Source of the DNA: Duganella sp. CF517
Lineage (GTDB): Bacteria; Pseudomonadota; Gammaproteobacteria; Burkholderiales; Burkholderiaceae_D
Length of the DNA: 64,000 nucleotides
Direction: 5' to 3'
Assembly: GCF_900110275.1 (NCBI RefSeq)
Contig: NZ_FODC01000005.1
Location: 372,001 to 436,000, forward strand
The position numbers were made by a program, and so were the translations under genes. How positions within the stretch are numbered: the stretch's first letter is position 1; the number at the start of each line of letters is the position of its first letter. Under the pieces are notes generated by a model. That model did no database searches. It was not told the DNA's origin and saw only the letters and a program-made list of their open reading frames with translations. Positions 7,846-17,332 of the stretch are shown here, in pieces.

Positions 7846-8421
7846 ATGAACAAGCTGCCCCTGATCCTGCTGTGCACCCTGCTGGCCTTGGCCGTGTGGA
7901 ACGACCTGCGCACGCGCCGCATCCCCAACGCGCTGGTGTTCGGCGGCGCCGTGCTGGGCGTGGCGCTCAACTGCCTGTACGCCGAGGGCGCCGGCCTGTT
8001 CATCGCGCCGCAGGGCGGCATCGGCTTTGCGTGGTCGCTGGCCGGCCTGGCCACCGGACTCGCGCTGCTGGTGCCGATGTACGCCATGCGCGCGCTCGGC
8101 GCCGGCGACGTCAAGCTGATGGCGATGGTGGGCGCCTTCGTCGGCCCGTGGGGAACCGTCGTCAGCGTGCTGCTGACCCTGTTGGCGGGCGGCGTGCTGG
8201 CGCTGGCGGTCGCGGCCTGGCACGGGCGCCTGCGCGCGATGGTGCGCAACACCTACCACATGGGCGTGTACGCGCTGATGCGCCGCCTCGGCGGCGAGGC
8301 GATCAAGATCGAGGCGCCGGCCGAGGCCAGCGGCCGCCTGCCGTACGCGGTGGCCATCGCCGCCGGCACCCTGCCCTACCTGGTGTGGGGCGCATGGCGC
8401 GGCGAAGCGTTGTTTTCCTGA
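7846..8421 (+). CDS. cpaA: prepilin peptidase, CpaA/TadV (A24 family)
   Basis: A 191-residue, mostly hydrophobic protein with the two catalytic aspartates of type IV prepilin peptidases: D20 in VWNDLRTRRIPN and D88 in ALGAGDVKLMAM. It lacks the N-terminal cysteine/methylase domain of PilD, as expected for CpaA/TadV. It cleaves the Flp and TadE prepilins at the cytoplasmic face of the inner membrane. A region of about 50 residues after the fifth helix (RAMVRNTYHMGVYALMRR...) is soluble. It sits between the flp terminator and the AAA ATPase gene, with its own spacing on both sides. Confidence 0.93.
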   Translation: MNKLPLILLCTLLALAVWNDLRTRRIPNALVFGGAVLGVALNCLYAEGAGLFIAPQGGIGFAWSLAGLATGLALLVPMYAMRALGAGDVKLMAMVGAFVGPWGTVVSVLLTLLAGGVLALAVAAWHGRLRAMVRNTYHMGVYALMRRLGGEAIKIEAPAEASGRLPYAVAIAAGTLPYLVWGAWRGEALFS

Positions 8422-8470
8422 AAAGTGTGTCTTTTTTTTGCCACGCGGGACACATGAACCACGCATGATG

Positions 8471-8500
8471 TTGACCTGGATCAATTATCTGCCGACAATC
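8471..8500 (+). promoter_or_regulatory. FNR-like box overlapping a candidate promoter
   Basis: TTGAC-CTGG-ATCAA (8471-8484) differs from the FNR consensus at one defined base. Its left half also serves as a -35 (TTGACC, 8471-8476), followed after 18 bases by GACAAT (8495-8500). The ATPase gene begins at 8529. A regulator bound here would cover the -35. It shares the octamer TGGATCAA with the site before flp. Confidence 0.45.
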
Positions 8501-8528
8501 TTCATACCTGTATCACGACAAGGATTTC

Positions 8529-9929
8529 ATGCACGCCGAGCCGGACCTCATGGCCGCCAATGCCGAGCGCGACGCGCCGGCCAACGCCCGCGCGCCACGC
8601 AGCATCGAGGAAACTGGACTGCCTTTCCTGTTCCTGACCGAACTGGTGGCCAAGGTCCTGTTCCAGCGCGGACAGGTGCGGCTACCCGAACTGGCTAGCC
8701 ATCTGAAACTGAGCATCAGCGCCATCACGCCGCTGGTGGCCTTCCTGAAGACCGAAAAACTGGTCGAGGTCACGCGCAGCGGCCACAGCGGCACCGACGC
8801 CGACCTGACCTACAACCTCACCGAGGCCGGCGCCCAGCGCGCCGTCGCCTGCCTCAACCGCAACGCCTACGCCGGCCCGGCGCCCGTCACCCTGGCCGCC
8901 TACGTGGCCCAGGTGGCCGCGCAAAGCGTGCGCCACCTGCACGTCACGCGCGCGCACGTGCGCGCCGGCTTTCACGACGTGGTCGCCAACCAGGCCGTGC
9001 TCGACCAGATGGGCGCGGCGATGAACTCGGGCCGCGCGATGTTCATCTACGGCCTGGCCGGCAGCGGCAAGACCTTCCTGGCCGAGCGCCTGTGCAGCCT
9101 GCTGCACGGCGTCATCGCCGTGCCGCACGCCATCATGATCGACGGCGAGGTGGTGCCGTTCTACGACCCGGTCCAGCACCGCGTGGCCGCCGGCGCCGCC
9201 GAGCGCGCCGCCGAGCCGGCCGAGGGCGGCGAGCTGCTGCGCCAGCTCGACGCGCGCTGGGTGCGCGGCGTGCAGCGCCCGGCCGCCCTCACCGGCGGCG
9301 AGCTCACGCTCGAAATGCTGGACCTGCGCTTCGACCCCAACACCCGCCTGTACCAGGCGCCGCCGCACCTGAAGGCCAACAACGGCATCTTCATCATCGA
9401 CGACCTGGGACGCCAGCGCTGCTCGCCGCTGGAGCTGATGAACCGCTGGATCGTGCCGATGGATCGTGGCGTGGATTATCTTTCGTTGCATACAGGCCAC
9501 ATTTTCCAGGTCCCTTTTGATGTGGTCGTGGTATTCTCGTCGAACTTCTTGCCAGAGCGATTATCCGACGGCGCCTTTCTGCGCCGGCTGGCCTACAAGA
9601 TCGAAGTGCCGCCCCAAACCCAGGCGGAATATGAGCTGCTTTTCAGGCAGGCGTGCACGCAATACGGCATGGCGTTCGACGCCGACGCCTTCGCCTACCT
9701 GCTCAGCGAACACCACGCGAAAGAAGACACCCCGCTGCTGGCCTGCTATCCGCGCGACCTGATCCGTCAAGTGCGCGACCTGGCCCGCTACGAGGGCACG
9801 CCCGCGCGCGTCGACCGGCGCGCGCTCGACTGGGCGTGGAACAACTACTTCGCCGGCGCCGGCGCGCGCCGGGTCAACGAACAGCAGAAAAAAGAACGCG
9901 ACCGCCGCGACCAGTCGCCACCGGCCTAG
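8529..9929 (+). CDS. Tad-locus AAA ATPase with N-terminal winged helix
   Basis: A 466-residue protein whose start ATG 8529 follows ACAAGGATTTC. Residues ~25-120 read as a winged-helix fold (LPELASHLKLSISAITPLVA, then a basic wing). An AAA+ domain follows, with Walker A GLAGSGKT at 175-182 and Walker B GIFIIDDLG near 286-294 (D291, D292). A later SSNFLPERLSDGAFLRRLAYKIE resembles sensor 1/arginine-finger regions of MoxR- or Clp-like ATPases. It is not one of the canonical Tad proteins but is embedded in the rightward assembly operon, 55 bases before cpaB. It may remodel a pilus component or act as a DNA-binding ATPase regulator. Role not established. Confidence 0.8.
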   Translation: MHAEPDLMAANAERDAPANARAPRSIEETGLPFLFLTELVAKVLFQRGQVRLPELASHLKLSISAITPLVAFLKTEKLVEVTRSGHSGTDADLTYNLTEAGAQRAVACLNRNAYAGPAPVTLAAYVAQVAAQSVRHLHVTRAHVRAGFHDVVANQAVLDQMGAAMNSGRAMFIYGLAGSGKTFLAERLCSLLHGVIAVPHAIMIDGEVVPFYDPVQHRVAAGAAERAAEPAEGGELLRQLDARWVRGVQRPAALTGGELTLEMLDLRFDPNTRLYQAPPHLKANNGIFIIDDLGRQRCSPLELMNRWIVPMDRGVDYLSLHTGHIFQVPFDVVVVFSSNFLPERLSDGAFLRRLAYKIEVPPQTQAEYELLFRQACTQYGMAFDADAFAYLLSEHHAKEDTPLLACYPRDLIRQVRDLARYEGTPARVDRRALDWAWNNYFAGAGARRVNEQQKKERDRRDQSPPA

Positions 9930-9984
9930 CCGGCGGCCGGCCGCCCCGGTACGCAACAACGACGAATAACCACGAAAGCACAGC

Positions 9985-10848
9985 ATGAGAAATACGCGGG
10001 CCTTGACGATGATAGCGGTGGCGCTGGTGATGGCGCTGGCGGCGGTGGTGCTGGCCGCGCAGTGGATCGCCGGCCAGTCCGCCAGCAACAGCAACAAGGT
10101 CGCCGTGGCGCTGCTCGACATCGGCATGGGCACGCGCGTCACGCCCGAGCTGATCCACATGGTCGACTGGCCGGTCAACTCGATGCCGCCCGGCGCCATC
10201 GTCGACGCCAAAACGCTCGACGGCCGCATCACGCGCACCAACATCCTGCGCGGCGAGCCGCTGATGGAAAGCAAGCTGGCCCCGGCCGGCACCAGCGGCG
10301 GCCTGTCGGCCGTGGTGGCGGCCGGCAAGCGGGCCATGACGGTGCGCGTCAACGACGTCGTCGGCGTGGCCGGCTTCGCGCTGCCCGGCAACTTCGTCGA
10401 CATCCTGGTCAACACCCAAAGCGACAGCGGCGGCGACACCGGCGCGCGCGAGCAGGCGATCTCGAAGATCGTGCTCGAACGCATCCTGGTGCTGGCCATC
10501 GCGCAGGAATCGAACCGCGACGACACCAAGCCCAAGGTGGTCAACGCCGTGACCCTGGAACTGACGCCGGAACAAGTCGAAAAACTCGACCTGGCGCGCA
10601 GCGTCGGCACGCTGTCGCTGGTGCTGCGCAACCAGATCGATCCGCTGTCGGCCAACACCGAAGGCGCCACCAAGAGCAGCCTGCTCGACGACGGCAAGCC
10701 GCAGCCGGTGGCGCACGCGCCGGCTGCGGCGCCGGCGCCGGCGGCAATGGCCCCCGTTGCGCCGCGACCGGCCGCGCCGCGCCCGGCGCCGGCCGGCGAC
10801 AAGGTGGAAATGATCAAAGGCCTCGACCGTAGTTCCCAGCAGTTTTAA
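9985..10848 (+). CDS. cpaB: Flp pilus assembly protein CpaB/RcpC
   Basis: A 287-residue protein with an N-terminal hydrophobic anchor (residues 7-27), a SAF domain (KVAVALLDIGMGTRVTPE, then the PPGAIVDAKTLDGRI segment) and the RcpC/CpaB domain with MTVRVNDVVGVAGFALPGNFVDIL. It is a periplasmic protein associated with the secretin; SAF domains bind glycan, suggesting a peptidoglycan contact. The C-terminal 45 residues are an alanine/proline-rich linker. The stop codon lies inside the first unit of the 13-bp tandem repeat that separates it from cpaC. Confidence 0.93.
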   Translation: MRNTRALTMIAVALVMALAAVVLAAQWIAGQSASNSNKVAVALLDIGMGTRVTPELIHMVDWPVNSMPPGAIVDAKTLDGRITRTNILRGEPLMESKLAPAGTSGGLSAVVAAGKRAMTVRVNDVVGVAGFALPGNFVDILVNTQSDSGGDTGAREQAISKIVLERILVLAIAQESNRDDTKPKVVNAVTLELTPEQVEKLDLARSVGTLSLVLRNQIDPLSANTEGATKSSLLDDGKPQPVAHAPAAAPAPAAMAPVAPRPAAPRPAPAGDKVEMIKGLDRSSQQF

Positions 10849-10926
10849 ACGGCAGTTTTAAACCGAAGTTAAACCGAAGTGTTAAACCGCAGTTCTAAGC
10901 CGCAGTTATAAACCGCAGTTATAAAC
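10839..10926 (+). repeat. seven-copy ~13-bp tandem repeat between cpaB and cpaC
   Basis: Seven head-to-tail units with consensus GCAGTTNTAAACC: 10839-10851, 10852-10864, 10865-10875 (11 bp), 10876-10888, 10889-10901, 10902-10914, 10915-10926. The first unit contains the cpaB stop. The array is AT-rich within a GC-rich operon, contains several TATAAA/TTTAAA hexamers and ends 31 bases before the cpaC start. It may be a slippage-prone spacer, a protein-binding array or a weak internal promoter. Confidence 0.9.
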
Positions 10927-10957
10927 ATATACCGCCCTCACCAGAGAGATAGCCTTG

Positions 10958-12508
10958 ATGACTGCAACCACGCGCGCGGCCCGGCCGGCGCCCTCCCGTC
11001 TCCCGCTGCTGGCCCGCGCCGTGCTGGCCGCGCTGTGCGCGCTGCCGGTACTGGCGAACGCGGCCCCGGCGCCCGCGCCCGCCGCCGCCCCCACGGCCGC
11101 GCGCGGCACCGAACTGGCCGCGCTGATGACCCTGTCCGAGGGCAAGTCGACCTTGATGCACCTGCCCTATCCGGTGGCGCGGCTGGCCGTCGGCGACGCC
11201 AAGGTGGCCGACGTCATCCTGCTCAATCCGAGCGAAGTCTATCTGCTGGGTAAGTCGACCGGCTCGACCAACCTGATCCTGTGGAACAAGGCCAACCAGG
11301 CCACCATCATCGACATCGTCGTCGGCCTCGACAGCACAGCGCTGCGCCAGCAGTTCGATCAACTGTTCCCGACCGAAAAGGACATCCGCATCACCGTCTC
11401 CGGCGGCGCGCTGATCCTGTCGGGCGTGGTCAGCGACTCGGTCAAGGCGGCCCAGATCGTGTCCGTGGCCGGCGCCTACCTGCAGCGCAACAGCCGTTCC
11501 GGCGCGGGGGCGGCCCCGGCGGCCGGCCCGGCGGCGGGCGGCGCCGATCCGGCGTCGCTGCTGTCGGCGGCCACGCCGGCCACCAGCGCGGCCGCGCCGA
11601 ACAGCCCGGCCGGCGCCGGCGGGCGCGTCATCAACATGCTGGCTGTGGCGGCGCCGCAACAGGTGATGCTGGAGGTGCGCATCGCCGAAATCTCCAAGAC
11701 CCTGGTCGACCAGCTCGGCGCCAGCGTCGGCCTGGTGGGCCACAGCGGCAGCTGGACCTACACGCTGCTGAGCAATCTGCTCACCGGCAATCCCGGCAAG
11801 CTCGACGCCTTCAACGGCAAGAACGGCAAGTTCCTCACCTTCGACGCGCAAAAGAACGACGGCCTGGTCAAGATCCTGGCCGAGCCGACGGTGATGGCCA
11901 TCAGCGGCCAGGAGGCCAGCTTCCTGGCCGGCGGCAAAATCTTCATCCCGGTATCGCAGAACAGCGGCACCGGCGTGCCCACCATCACGCTCGAGGAAAA
12001 GGAATACGGCGTGGCCGTCAAGTTCACCCCGACCGTGCTCGAAGGCGGACGCATCAACCTGAAAGTGTCGCCCGAAGTGTCCGAACTGAACCGTGAAGGC
12101 GTCGGCATCACCAGCGGCAACAGCGCGGCGACGTCGGTGCTGCCGTCGTTCACCACGCGCCGCGCCAGCACCACGGTGCAGCTGTACGACGGCCAGAGCT
12201 TCGCCATCGGCGGGCTGATCAAGAACAACGTCACCACCAACATCAAGGCCTTCCCGGGACTGGGCGAGATTCCCGTGCTGGGCGCGCTGTTCCGCAGCAG
12301 CGACTTCCAGAGCGACCGCACCGAACTGGTGTTCATCGTCACGCCGCACCTGGCCAAGCCGCTGCCGCCCAACCCCAAACTGCCGACCGACGCCTACAGC
12401 GAGCCGAGCCGCGCCGACTTCTTCTTGCGCGGCAAGCTCGAAGGCGGCGCCCCCCCTGCCTCCCCTGCCCAGCCGGCACCGCCGGCCGCCGGCTTCGACG
12501 TGAAATAG
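10958..12508 (+). CDS. cpaC: Tad secretin CpaC/RcpA
   Basis: A 516-residue outer-membrane secretin. ATG 10958 is preferred over the adjacent TTG 10955; GAGAGATAG lies upstream. A signal peptide covers about residues 1-36. The N-terminal pilus-specific domain follows (GKSTLMHLPYPVARLAVGD), then a BON-like domain (DIRITVSGGALILSGVV). An alanine/glycine-rich linker precedes the secretin core, with LEVRIAEISKTLVDQLGA, TVMAISGQEASFLAGG and the final GLGEIPVLGALFRS. It forms the channel for the Flp fibre, with CpaB and the small lipoprotein encoded next to it. The stop is eight bases from the next start. Confidence 0.94.
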   Translation: MTATTRAARPAPSRLPLLARAVLAALCALPVLANAAPAPAPAAAPTAARGTELAALMTLSEGKSTLMHLPYPVARLAVGDAKVADVILLNPSEVYLLGKSTGSTNLILWNKANQATIIDIVVGLDSTALRQQFDQLFPTEKDIRITVSGGALILSGVVSDSVKAAQIVSVAGAYLQRNSRSGAGAAPAAGPAAGGADPASLLSAATPATSAAAPNSPAGAGGRVINMLAVAAPQQVMLEVRIAEISKTLVDQLGASVGLVGHSGSWTYTLLSNLLTGNPGKLDAFNGKNGKFLTFDAQKNDGLVKILAEPTVMAISGQEASFLAGGKIFIPVSQNSGTGVPTITLEEKEYGVAVKFTPTVLEGGRINLKVSPEVSELNREGVGITSGNSAATSVLPSFTTRRASTTVQLYDGQSFAIGGLIKNNVTTNIKAFPGLGEIPVLGALFRSSDFQSDRTELVFIVTPHLAKPLPPNPKLPTDAYSEPSRADFFLRGKLEGGAPPASPAQPAPPAAGFDVK

Positions 12509-12516
12509 GACGCCCC

Positions 12517-12813
12517 ATGCCACCGACCCCAATTTCGCCGCGCCGCGCCGGCGCCCGCCTGCTGGCCCTGGCGGCCGCCTGCGCGCTGTCGGCCTGCGCC
12601 AACGCGCCCAACATCGACCGCCAGTTCGGCGCCAGCCTGCGCGCCGCCGTGGCCCAGCAAACGCTCGACCCGCGCGCGGCCAACGACCGCCGTCCCGTCA
12701 ACGGCCTCGACGCGCAAGCGGCGGCGGCCGCCTACGAGAACTACCAGCGCTCGTATTCGTCGCAGGACCAGCAGCAGCAAAGCGGCTTTACCATCGGTTC
12801 CGGCCTCAAGTGA
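12517..12813 (+). CDS. small Tad-locus lipoprotein
   Basis: A 98-residue protein with a lipobox (ALSAC, acylated C27) after a hydrophobic signal. The mature part is hydrophilic and ends in a poly-glutamine-flanked tail; NGLDAQAAAAAYENYQRSY is a motif I associate with small lipoproteins next to Tad secretins in Burkholderiales. Its location directly after cpaC suggests a pilotin-like or secretin-associated role in the outer membrane; this is inferred from context only. Confidence 0.75.
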   Translation: MPPTPISPRRAGARLLALAAACALSACANAPNIDRQFGASLRAAVAQQTLDPRAANDRRPVNGLDAQAAAAAYENYQRSYSSQDQQQQSGFTIGSGLK

Positions 12814-12847
12814 CCGGCGTTCCACCCACCAGCGAGCACGAACCAAA

Positions 12848-14020
12848 TTGAAGATAGCTGTCATTTCCCGCGATGAGCGGCACCTGGCCGACGTGATGCG
12901 CATGCTGCGCGCGCGCTCGCCCTCCGACGAGGTCGACCACCTGGGCGGCGGCGTGGCGCGCCTGTCGATGCTGGGCGACGAGCAGTTGCCGGACGTGCTG
13001 GTGATCGACCGCCCGTCGGTCGGGGACGGCGACCTCGACCTGCTCGAACGCTTCTCGGCGCAGCACCCGCGCATCGCCTGCGTGGCCCTGAGCGAAGAGC
13101 GCGACCCCGAGTTCCTGATGCAGGCCATGCGCGCCGGCATCCGCGAGGTGCTGCCGTCGCCGGCCACCAGCGCCAGCCTGAACACGGCCATCGAACGCAT
13201 CGGCGAAAAGCTCGAGCGGCGCAGCCAGGCCAACGGCAAGGTGCTCGCCTTCATCTCGTGCAAGGGCGGCAGCGGCGCCACCTTCCTGGCCACCAACCTC
13301 GGCTACGCGCTGGCGGCCAGCGGCAAGTACAAGGTCGCGCTGATCGACATGAACCTGCAGTTCGGCGACGCCTCGCTGTTCGTCTCCGACCACAAGCCGC
13401 TGGCGACGCTGAGCGACGTGGCCCAGCAGATCCACCGGCTCGACCCGTCGTTCCTGGCCTCGAGCATGCTCAACGTCACGCCCAACTACGGCGTGCTGGC
13501 CGCGCCGTCGGACCCGACCCACGCCAACGACGTCAAGCCCGACCACATCGACGCCATCCTCAAGCTGGCGCGCCGCCACTACGACTTCGTGCTGCTCGAC
13601 GTCGGCCGAAGCCTCGACGCGGTCACCATCCGCGCGCTCGACCACGCCGACCAGATCTATCCGGTGTTGCAAACCACCCTGCCCTACATCCGCGACGGCA
13701 AGCGCATGCTCAACGTGTTCCGCTCGCTCGAATACGGCAAGGACAAGATCAGCGTCATCGTCAACCGCCACGACAAGGGCGGCGAGATCAAGCTCAAAGA
13801 CCTCGAGGGCGCGTTCGACACCGACGTCAGCATCACCATGCCGAACCATTACGACGCCGCCGCGCGCTCGGTCAACCAGGGCGTGCCGGTGATCCAGCTG
13901 GCGCCGGCCAGTCCGCTGAGCGTGGCGCTGGTCGAGCTGGCGCGCAAGCTCAGCGGCGAGGCCGCGCCCGAGCAGCAGGGCGGCGGCTGGCTGTCCAAAC
14001 TGCGTCCGCGCAAAGCCTGA
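12848..14020 (+). CDS. tadZ: pilus assembly ATPase-like protein TadZ/CpaE
   Basis: A 390-residue protein starting at TTG (the only in-frame start that keeps the first receiver-like strand KIAVISRD). Residues 1-120 form a receiver-like domain lacking the usual phosphorylation pocket. Residues 130-375 are a MinD/ParA-type domain. Its P-loop reads KGGSGAT (139-145): the conserved second lysine is replaced by alanine, a feature of atypical TadZ proteins. TadZ localises the Tad machine, usually at a pole. It lies 31 bases upstream of tadA. Confidence 0.92.
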   Translation: MKIAVISRDERHLADVMRMLRARSPSDEVDHLGGGVARLSMLGDEQLPDVLVIDRPSVGDGDLDLLERFSAQHPRIACVALSEERDPEFLMQAMRAGIREVLPSPATSASLNTAIERIGEKLERRSQANGKVLAFISCKGGSGATFLATNLGYALAASGKYKVALIDMNLQFGDASLFVSDHKPLATLSDVAQQIHRLDPSFLASSMLNVTPNYGVLAAPSDPTHANDVKPDHIDAILKLARRHYDFVLLDVGRSLDAVTIRALDHADQIYPVLQTTLPYIRDGKRMLNVFRSLEYGKDKISVIVNRHDKGGEIKLKDLEGAFDTDVSITMPNHYDAAARSVNQGVPVIQLAPASPLSVALVELARKLSGEAAPEQQGGGWLSKLRPRKA

Positions 14021-14051
14021 CGGCGCCCTCCCTTACCAAGGCTAAACGACC

Positions 14052-15404
14052 ATGTCCACACCTCCCATCTCCCTGCGCGAACGGCTCGAAAGCGGCGAAA
14101 CGCGCGTGGCCGGCCAGCGCGCCGTCGCCATCGACAACCGCGCCTACCAAAAGCTCAAGCAGCGCCTGCACGCGCAGCTGCTCGACCGCGTCGACCTGGA
14201 AAGCATGCAGCGCCTGAGCCAGGAGCAGATCCGCATCGAGTTGCGCAACCTGGTCGAAAAGCTGCTCGAGGAGGACGCCGTCGTCATCAACGACGCCGAG
14301 CGCAAGACGCTCACGCGCGACATCCAGAACGAGATGCTCGGCTTCGGTCCGCTCGAACCGCTGCTGGAGGACCCGACCGTCTCCGACATCCTGGTCAACA
14401 CCCACCGCCAGATCTACGTCGAGCGGCGCGGCAAGCTCGAGCTGACCGACGTCACCTTCAGCGACGACGCCCACCTGATGAAGATCATCGACAAGATCGT
14501 CTCGCGCGTGGGCCGGCGCATCGACGAGTCCAGCCCGATGGTCGACGCCCGCCTGCCGGACGGCTCGCGCGTCAACGCCATCATCCCGCCGCTGGCCATC
14601 GACGGCCCGATCATGTCGATCCGGCGCTTCTCGGCCGACCCGCTGCGCCTGGCCGACCTGGTCGCCTACGGCAGCCTGACGGCCGACATGGCCGAGGTGT
14701 TGCAGGGGCTGGGCAAGGCCAAGGTCAACATCCTGATCTCCGGCGGCACCGGTTCGGGCAAGACCACCATGCTCAACGTGATCTCCGGCTTCATCGGCCG
14801 CACCGAGCGCATCGTCACCGTCGAGGACGCGGCCGAGCTGCAGCTGCAGCAGCCGCACGTGGTGCGGCTCGAGACGCGTCCGCCCAACATCGAGGGCAAG
14901 GGCGAGGTCAGCCAGCGCGCGCTGGTGCGCAACGCGCTGCGCATGCGGCCCGACCGCATCATCCTGGGCGAGGTGCGCGGCGCCGAGGCGCTCGACATGC
15001 TCGGCGCCATGAACACCGGCCACGAGGGCTCGATGGCGACCATCCACGCCAACACCCCGCGCGACGCCCTGACCCGGCTCGAGAACATGATCAGCATGGC
15101 GGCGGCCAACCTGCCGACCAAGGCCATGCGCCAGCAGATCAGCAGCGCCGTCGGCGTGGTGGTGCAGGTCTCGCGCATGACCGACGGCAAGCGCAAGGTC
15201 ATGTCGATCCAGGAAGTGACCGGCATGGAGGGCGAGATGATCACGATGCAGGAAATCTTCACCTTCAAGCAGACCGGCCTGGCCGACGACGGCGCCGTGC
15301 ACGGCCACCATACCGCCAGCGGCGTGCGCCCGCGCTTCATCGAGCGCCTGCGCAACTTCGGCGTGGCGGTGTCGGCCAGCGCCTTCGACCCGGTCACCAA
15401 ATAG
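14052..15404 (+). CDS. tadA: Tad secretion ATPase TadA/CpaF
   Basis: A 450-residue hexameric ATPase of the type II/IV secretion superfamily. Visible motifs are Walker A GGTGSGKT (231-238), the Asp box [19 protein letters not shown], Walker [17 protein letters not shown] and the His box [18 protein letters not shown]. The N-terminal all-helical domain ([21 protein letters not shown]) is typical of CpaF. The enzyme powers Flp assembly at the cytoplasmic face, docking on TadB/TadC. The next gene starts eight bases later. Confidence 0.96.
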   Translation: MSTPPISLRERLESGETRVAGQRAVAIDNRAYQKLKQRLHAQLLDRVDLESMQRLSQEQIRIELRNLVEKLLEEDAVVINDAERKTLTRDIQNEMLGFGPLEPLLEDPTVSDILVNTHRQIYVERRGKLELTDVTFSDDAHLMKIIDKIVSRVGRRIDESSPMVDARLPDGSRVNAIIPPLAIDGPIMSIRRFSADPLRLADLVAYGSLTADMAEVLQGLGKAKVNILISGGTGSGKTTMLNVISGFIGRTERIVTVEDAAELQLQQPHVVRLETRPPNIEGKGEVSQRALVRNALRMRPDRIILGEVRGAEALDMLGAMNTGHEGSMATIHANTPRDALTRLENMISMAAANLPTKAMRQQISSAVGVVVQVSRMTDGKRKVMSIQEVTGMEGEMITMQEIFTFKQTGLADDGAVHGHHTASGVRPRFIERLRNFGVAVSASAFDPVTK

Positions 15405-15412
15405 GACCCGCC

Positions 15413-16387
15413 ATGGACCTTCGTCTGATCCTGTTCGGCGCGCTGGTGTTCGGCGCCGTCGGCCTGCTGGTGTGGGGCGTGTTCACCGGCTGGAACAAGA
15501 CCCGCAGCCCCGAGGCCGAGCGCGTCGCGCGGCGCCTGCGCGCGGCCATCGGCGACAGCGGCACCGAGCTGGCCGTGTCGATCACCAAGGAGCGCACCTA
15601 CAGCCGGGATCCCGCGCTCAACCGCCTGCTGGCGGGCGTGCCGGGCATCGCCAAGCTCGACCGCCTGCTGCTGCAGGCCGGGCGCGGCATGACGACGGCG
15701 CAGCTGTGCGCGCTGATGGGCGGCTGCGCGCTGGTCGGCTTCATCGTCTTTTCCAGCATGGGCCTGCCCTGGGTGGGGCGCCTGGTGCTCGCCGGCCTGT
15801 GCGGCTGGCTGCCGGTGCTCGAGGCGATGCGCGCGCGCCGGCTGCGCATCACCACCATCGAGCGCCTGCTGCCCGAGGCGCTCGACATGATGAGCCGCGC
15901 GATGCGCGCCGGCCACGCCTTCCCGACCGCGCTCAAGATGGTCGGCGAGGAGATGCACGACGTCGTCGGCGCCGAGTTCCGCAGCGTCTTCGACGAGGTC
16001 AACTTCGGCGTGGCCATGCCGGACGCGCTGATGAACCTGGCCACGCGCGTGCCCAGCACCGACCTGCGCTATTTCGTCATCGCCGTGCTGATCCAGCGCG
16101 AGACGGGCGGCAACCTGACCGACCTGCTGACCTCGATCAGCGCCATCATCCGCGACCGCCTCAAGCTGCTCGGCCAGGTGCGCGTGATGTCGGCCGAGGG
16201 CCGCATGTCGGCCTGGGTACTGGGCCTGCTGCCGTTCGCCGTCGGCGGCCTGGCCACGCTGGCCAACCCCGGTTCGCTCGATCCGCTGTTCACCGACCCG
16301 CTGGGGCGCAAGATGCTGTACGGCGCCGCCGGCATGATGCTGCTCGGCGTGTTCGCGATCCGCAAAATCACCCATATCCGGGTCTGA
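15413..16387 (+). CDS. tadB: Tad inner-membrane platform protein TadB
   Basis: A 324-residue membrane protein: one N-terminal helix (about 5-24), a soluble region, two central helices, the type II secretion F domain ([30 protein letters not shown]) and two C-terminal helices. This is the TadB layout, half of the GspF-like platform that couples TadA to pilin insertion. It is followed nine bases later by tadC, with AGGAG just before that start. Confidence 0.95.
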   Translation: MDLRLILFGALVFGAVGLLVWGVFTGWNKTRSPEAERVARRLRAAIGDSGTELAVSITKERTYSRDPALNRLLAGVPGIAKLDRLLLQAGRGMTTAQLCALMGGCALVGFIVFSSMGLPWVGRLVLAGLCGWLPVLEAMRARRLRITTIERLLPEALDMMSRAMRAGHAFPTALKMVGEEMHDVVGAEFRSVFDEVNFGVAMPDALMNLATRVPSTDLRYFVIAVLIQRETGGNLTDLLTSISAIIRDRLKLLGQVRVMSAEGRMSAWVLGLLPFAVGGLATLANPGSLDPLFTDPLGRKMLYGAAGMMLLGVFAIRKITHIRV

Positions 16388-16396
16388 GGAGCTTCG

Positions 16397-17332
16397 ATGA
16401 CGCTGATCCAGATCCTGTTCCTGGCCGTGCTGTTCGTGTTCGTCTTCGGCGGCGTGCTGCTGGCGGTGCGCCTGCTGACGGTCAATCCGGTCAAGGACCG
16501 GCTCGAGGCGCTGCAGGAACGCAGCCAGGTCACCCGCCGCGGCGCGCGCTGGCTGGAGGCGGCCATCAACCTGGCCGCGCCGCTGGCCAAACTGTCGGTG
16601 CCGGCCGAAGGCTGGGAAAACTCGCCGGTGCGCACGCGCTTCATCAACGCCGGCTGGCGCACGCCATCGACGCCCGGCCTGTTTTACGCCGGCAAGACCG
16701 GGCTGGCCGTGGCGTTGCCGCTGCTGGTGTTCCTGTACCTGAGCAGCCGCGCCGCCGGGCCGGGCGACTATAAGATGCTGTGGCTGGTCAGCGCCGCCGG
16801 CATCGGCTACTACCTGCCCAACATCGTGCTCAACCACGTGTTGAAAAAACGCCAGCGCGACATCTTCGAAAGCTTCCCCGACGCGCTCGACCTGATGACG
16901 GTGTGCGTCGAGGCCGGGCTGGCGATGGACGCGGCGCTGGCGCGCGTGGCCAACGAGATCGGCCTCAAAAGCCTGGTGCTGGCCGAGGAGCTGCAACTGG
17001 TGACGTTGGAGCTGCGCGCCGGCAGCGCCAAGGAAAAGGCGCTGCGCAACCTGGCGCTGCGCACCGGCGTCGAGGACGTCGACGCGCTGGTGACGTTGCT
17101 GATCCAGGCCGACCGCTTCGGCACCAGCATCGCCGATTCGCTGCGGGTGCAATCGGAACTGCTGCGCACCAAGCGGCGCCAGCGCGCCGAGGAGCAGGCC
17201 GCCAAGATCTCGCTCAAACTGCTGTTCCCGCTGATCTTCTTCATCTTCCCCAGCCTGTTCGTGGTGCTGCTGGGACCGGCGATGCTGAACATCTACCGCA
17301 ACCTGATGCCGTCGCTGACGGGAAGCAACTGA
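16397..17332 (+). CDS. tadC: Tad inner-membrane platform protein TadC
   Basis: A 311-residue paralogue of TadB with the same topology and T2SSF domain ([58 protein letters not shown]), ending in a strongly hydrophobic pair of helices. TadB and TadC together form the membrane platform. The stop TGA overlaps the tadD ATG (ATGA, 17330-17334). Confidence 0.95.
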   Translation: MTLIQILFLAVLFVFVFGGVLLAVRLLTVNPVKDRLEALQERSQVTRRGARWLEAAINLAAPLAKLSVPAEGWENSPVRTRFINAGWRTPSTPGLFYAGKTGLAVALPLLVFLYLSSRAAGPGDYKMLWLVSAAGIGYYLPNIVLNHVLKKRQRDIFESFPDALDLMTVCVEAGLAMDAALARVANEIGLKSLVLAEELQLVTLELRAGSAKEKALRNLALRTGVEDVDALVTLLIQADRFGTSIADSLRVQSELLRTKRRQRAEEQAAKISLKLLFPLIFFIFPSLFVVLLGPAMLNIYRNLMPSLTGSN

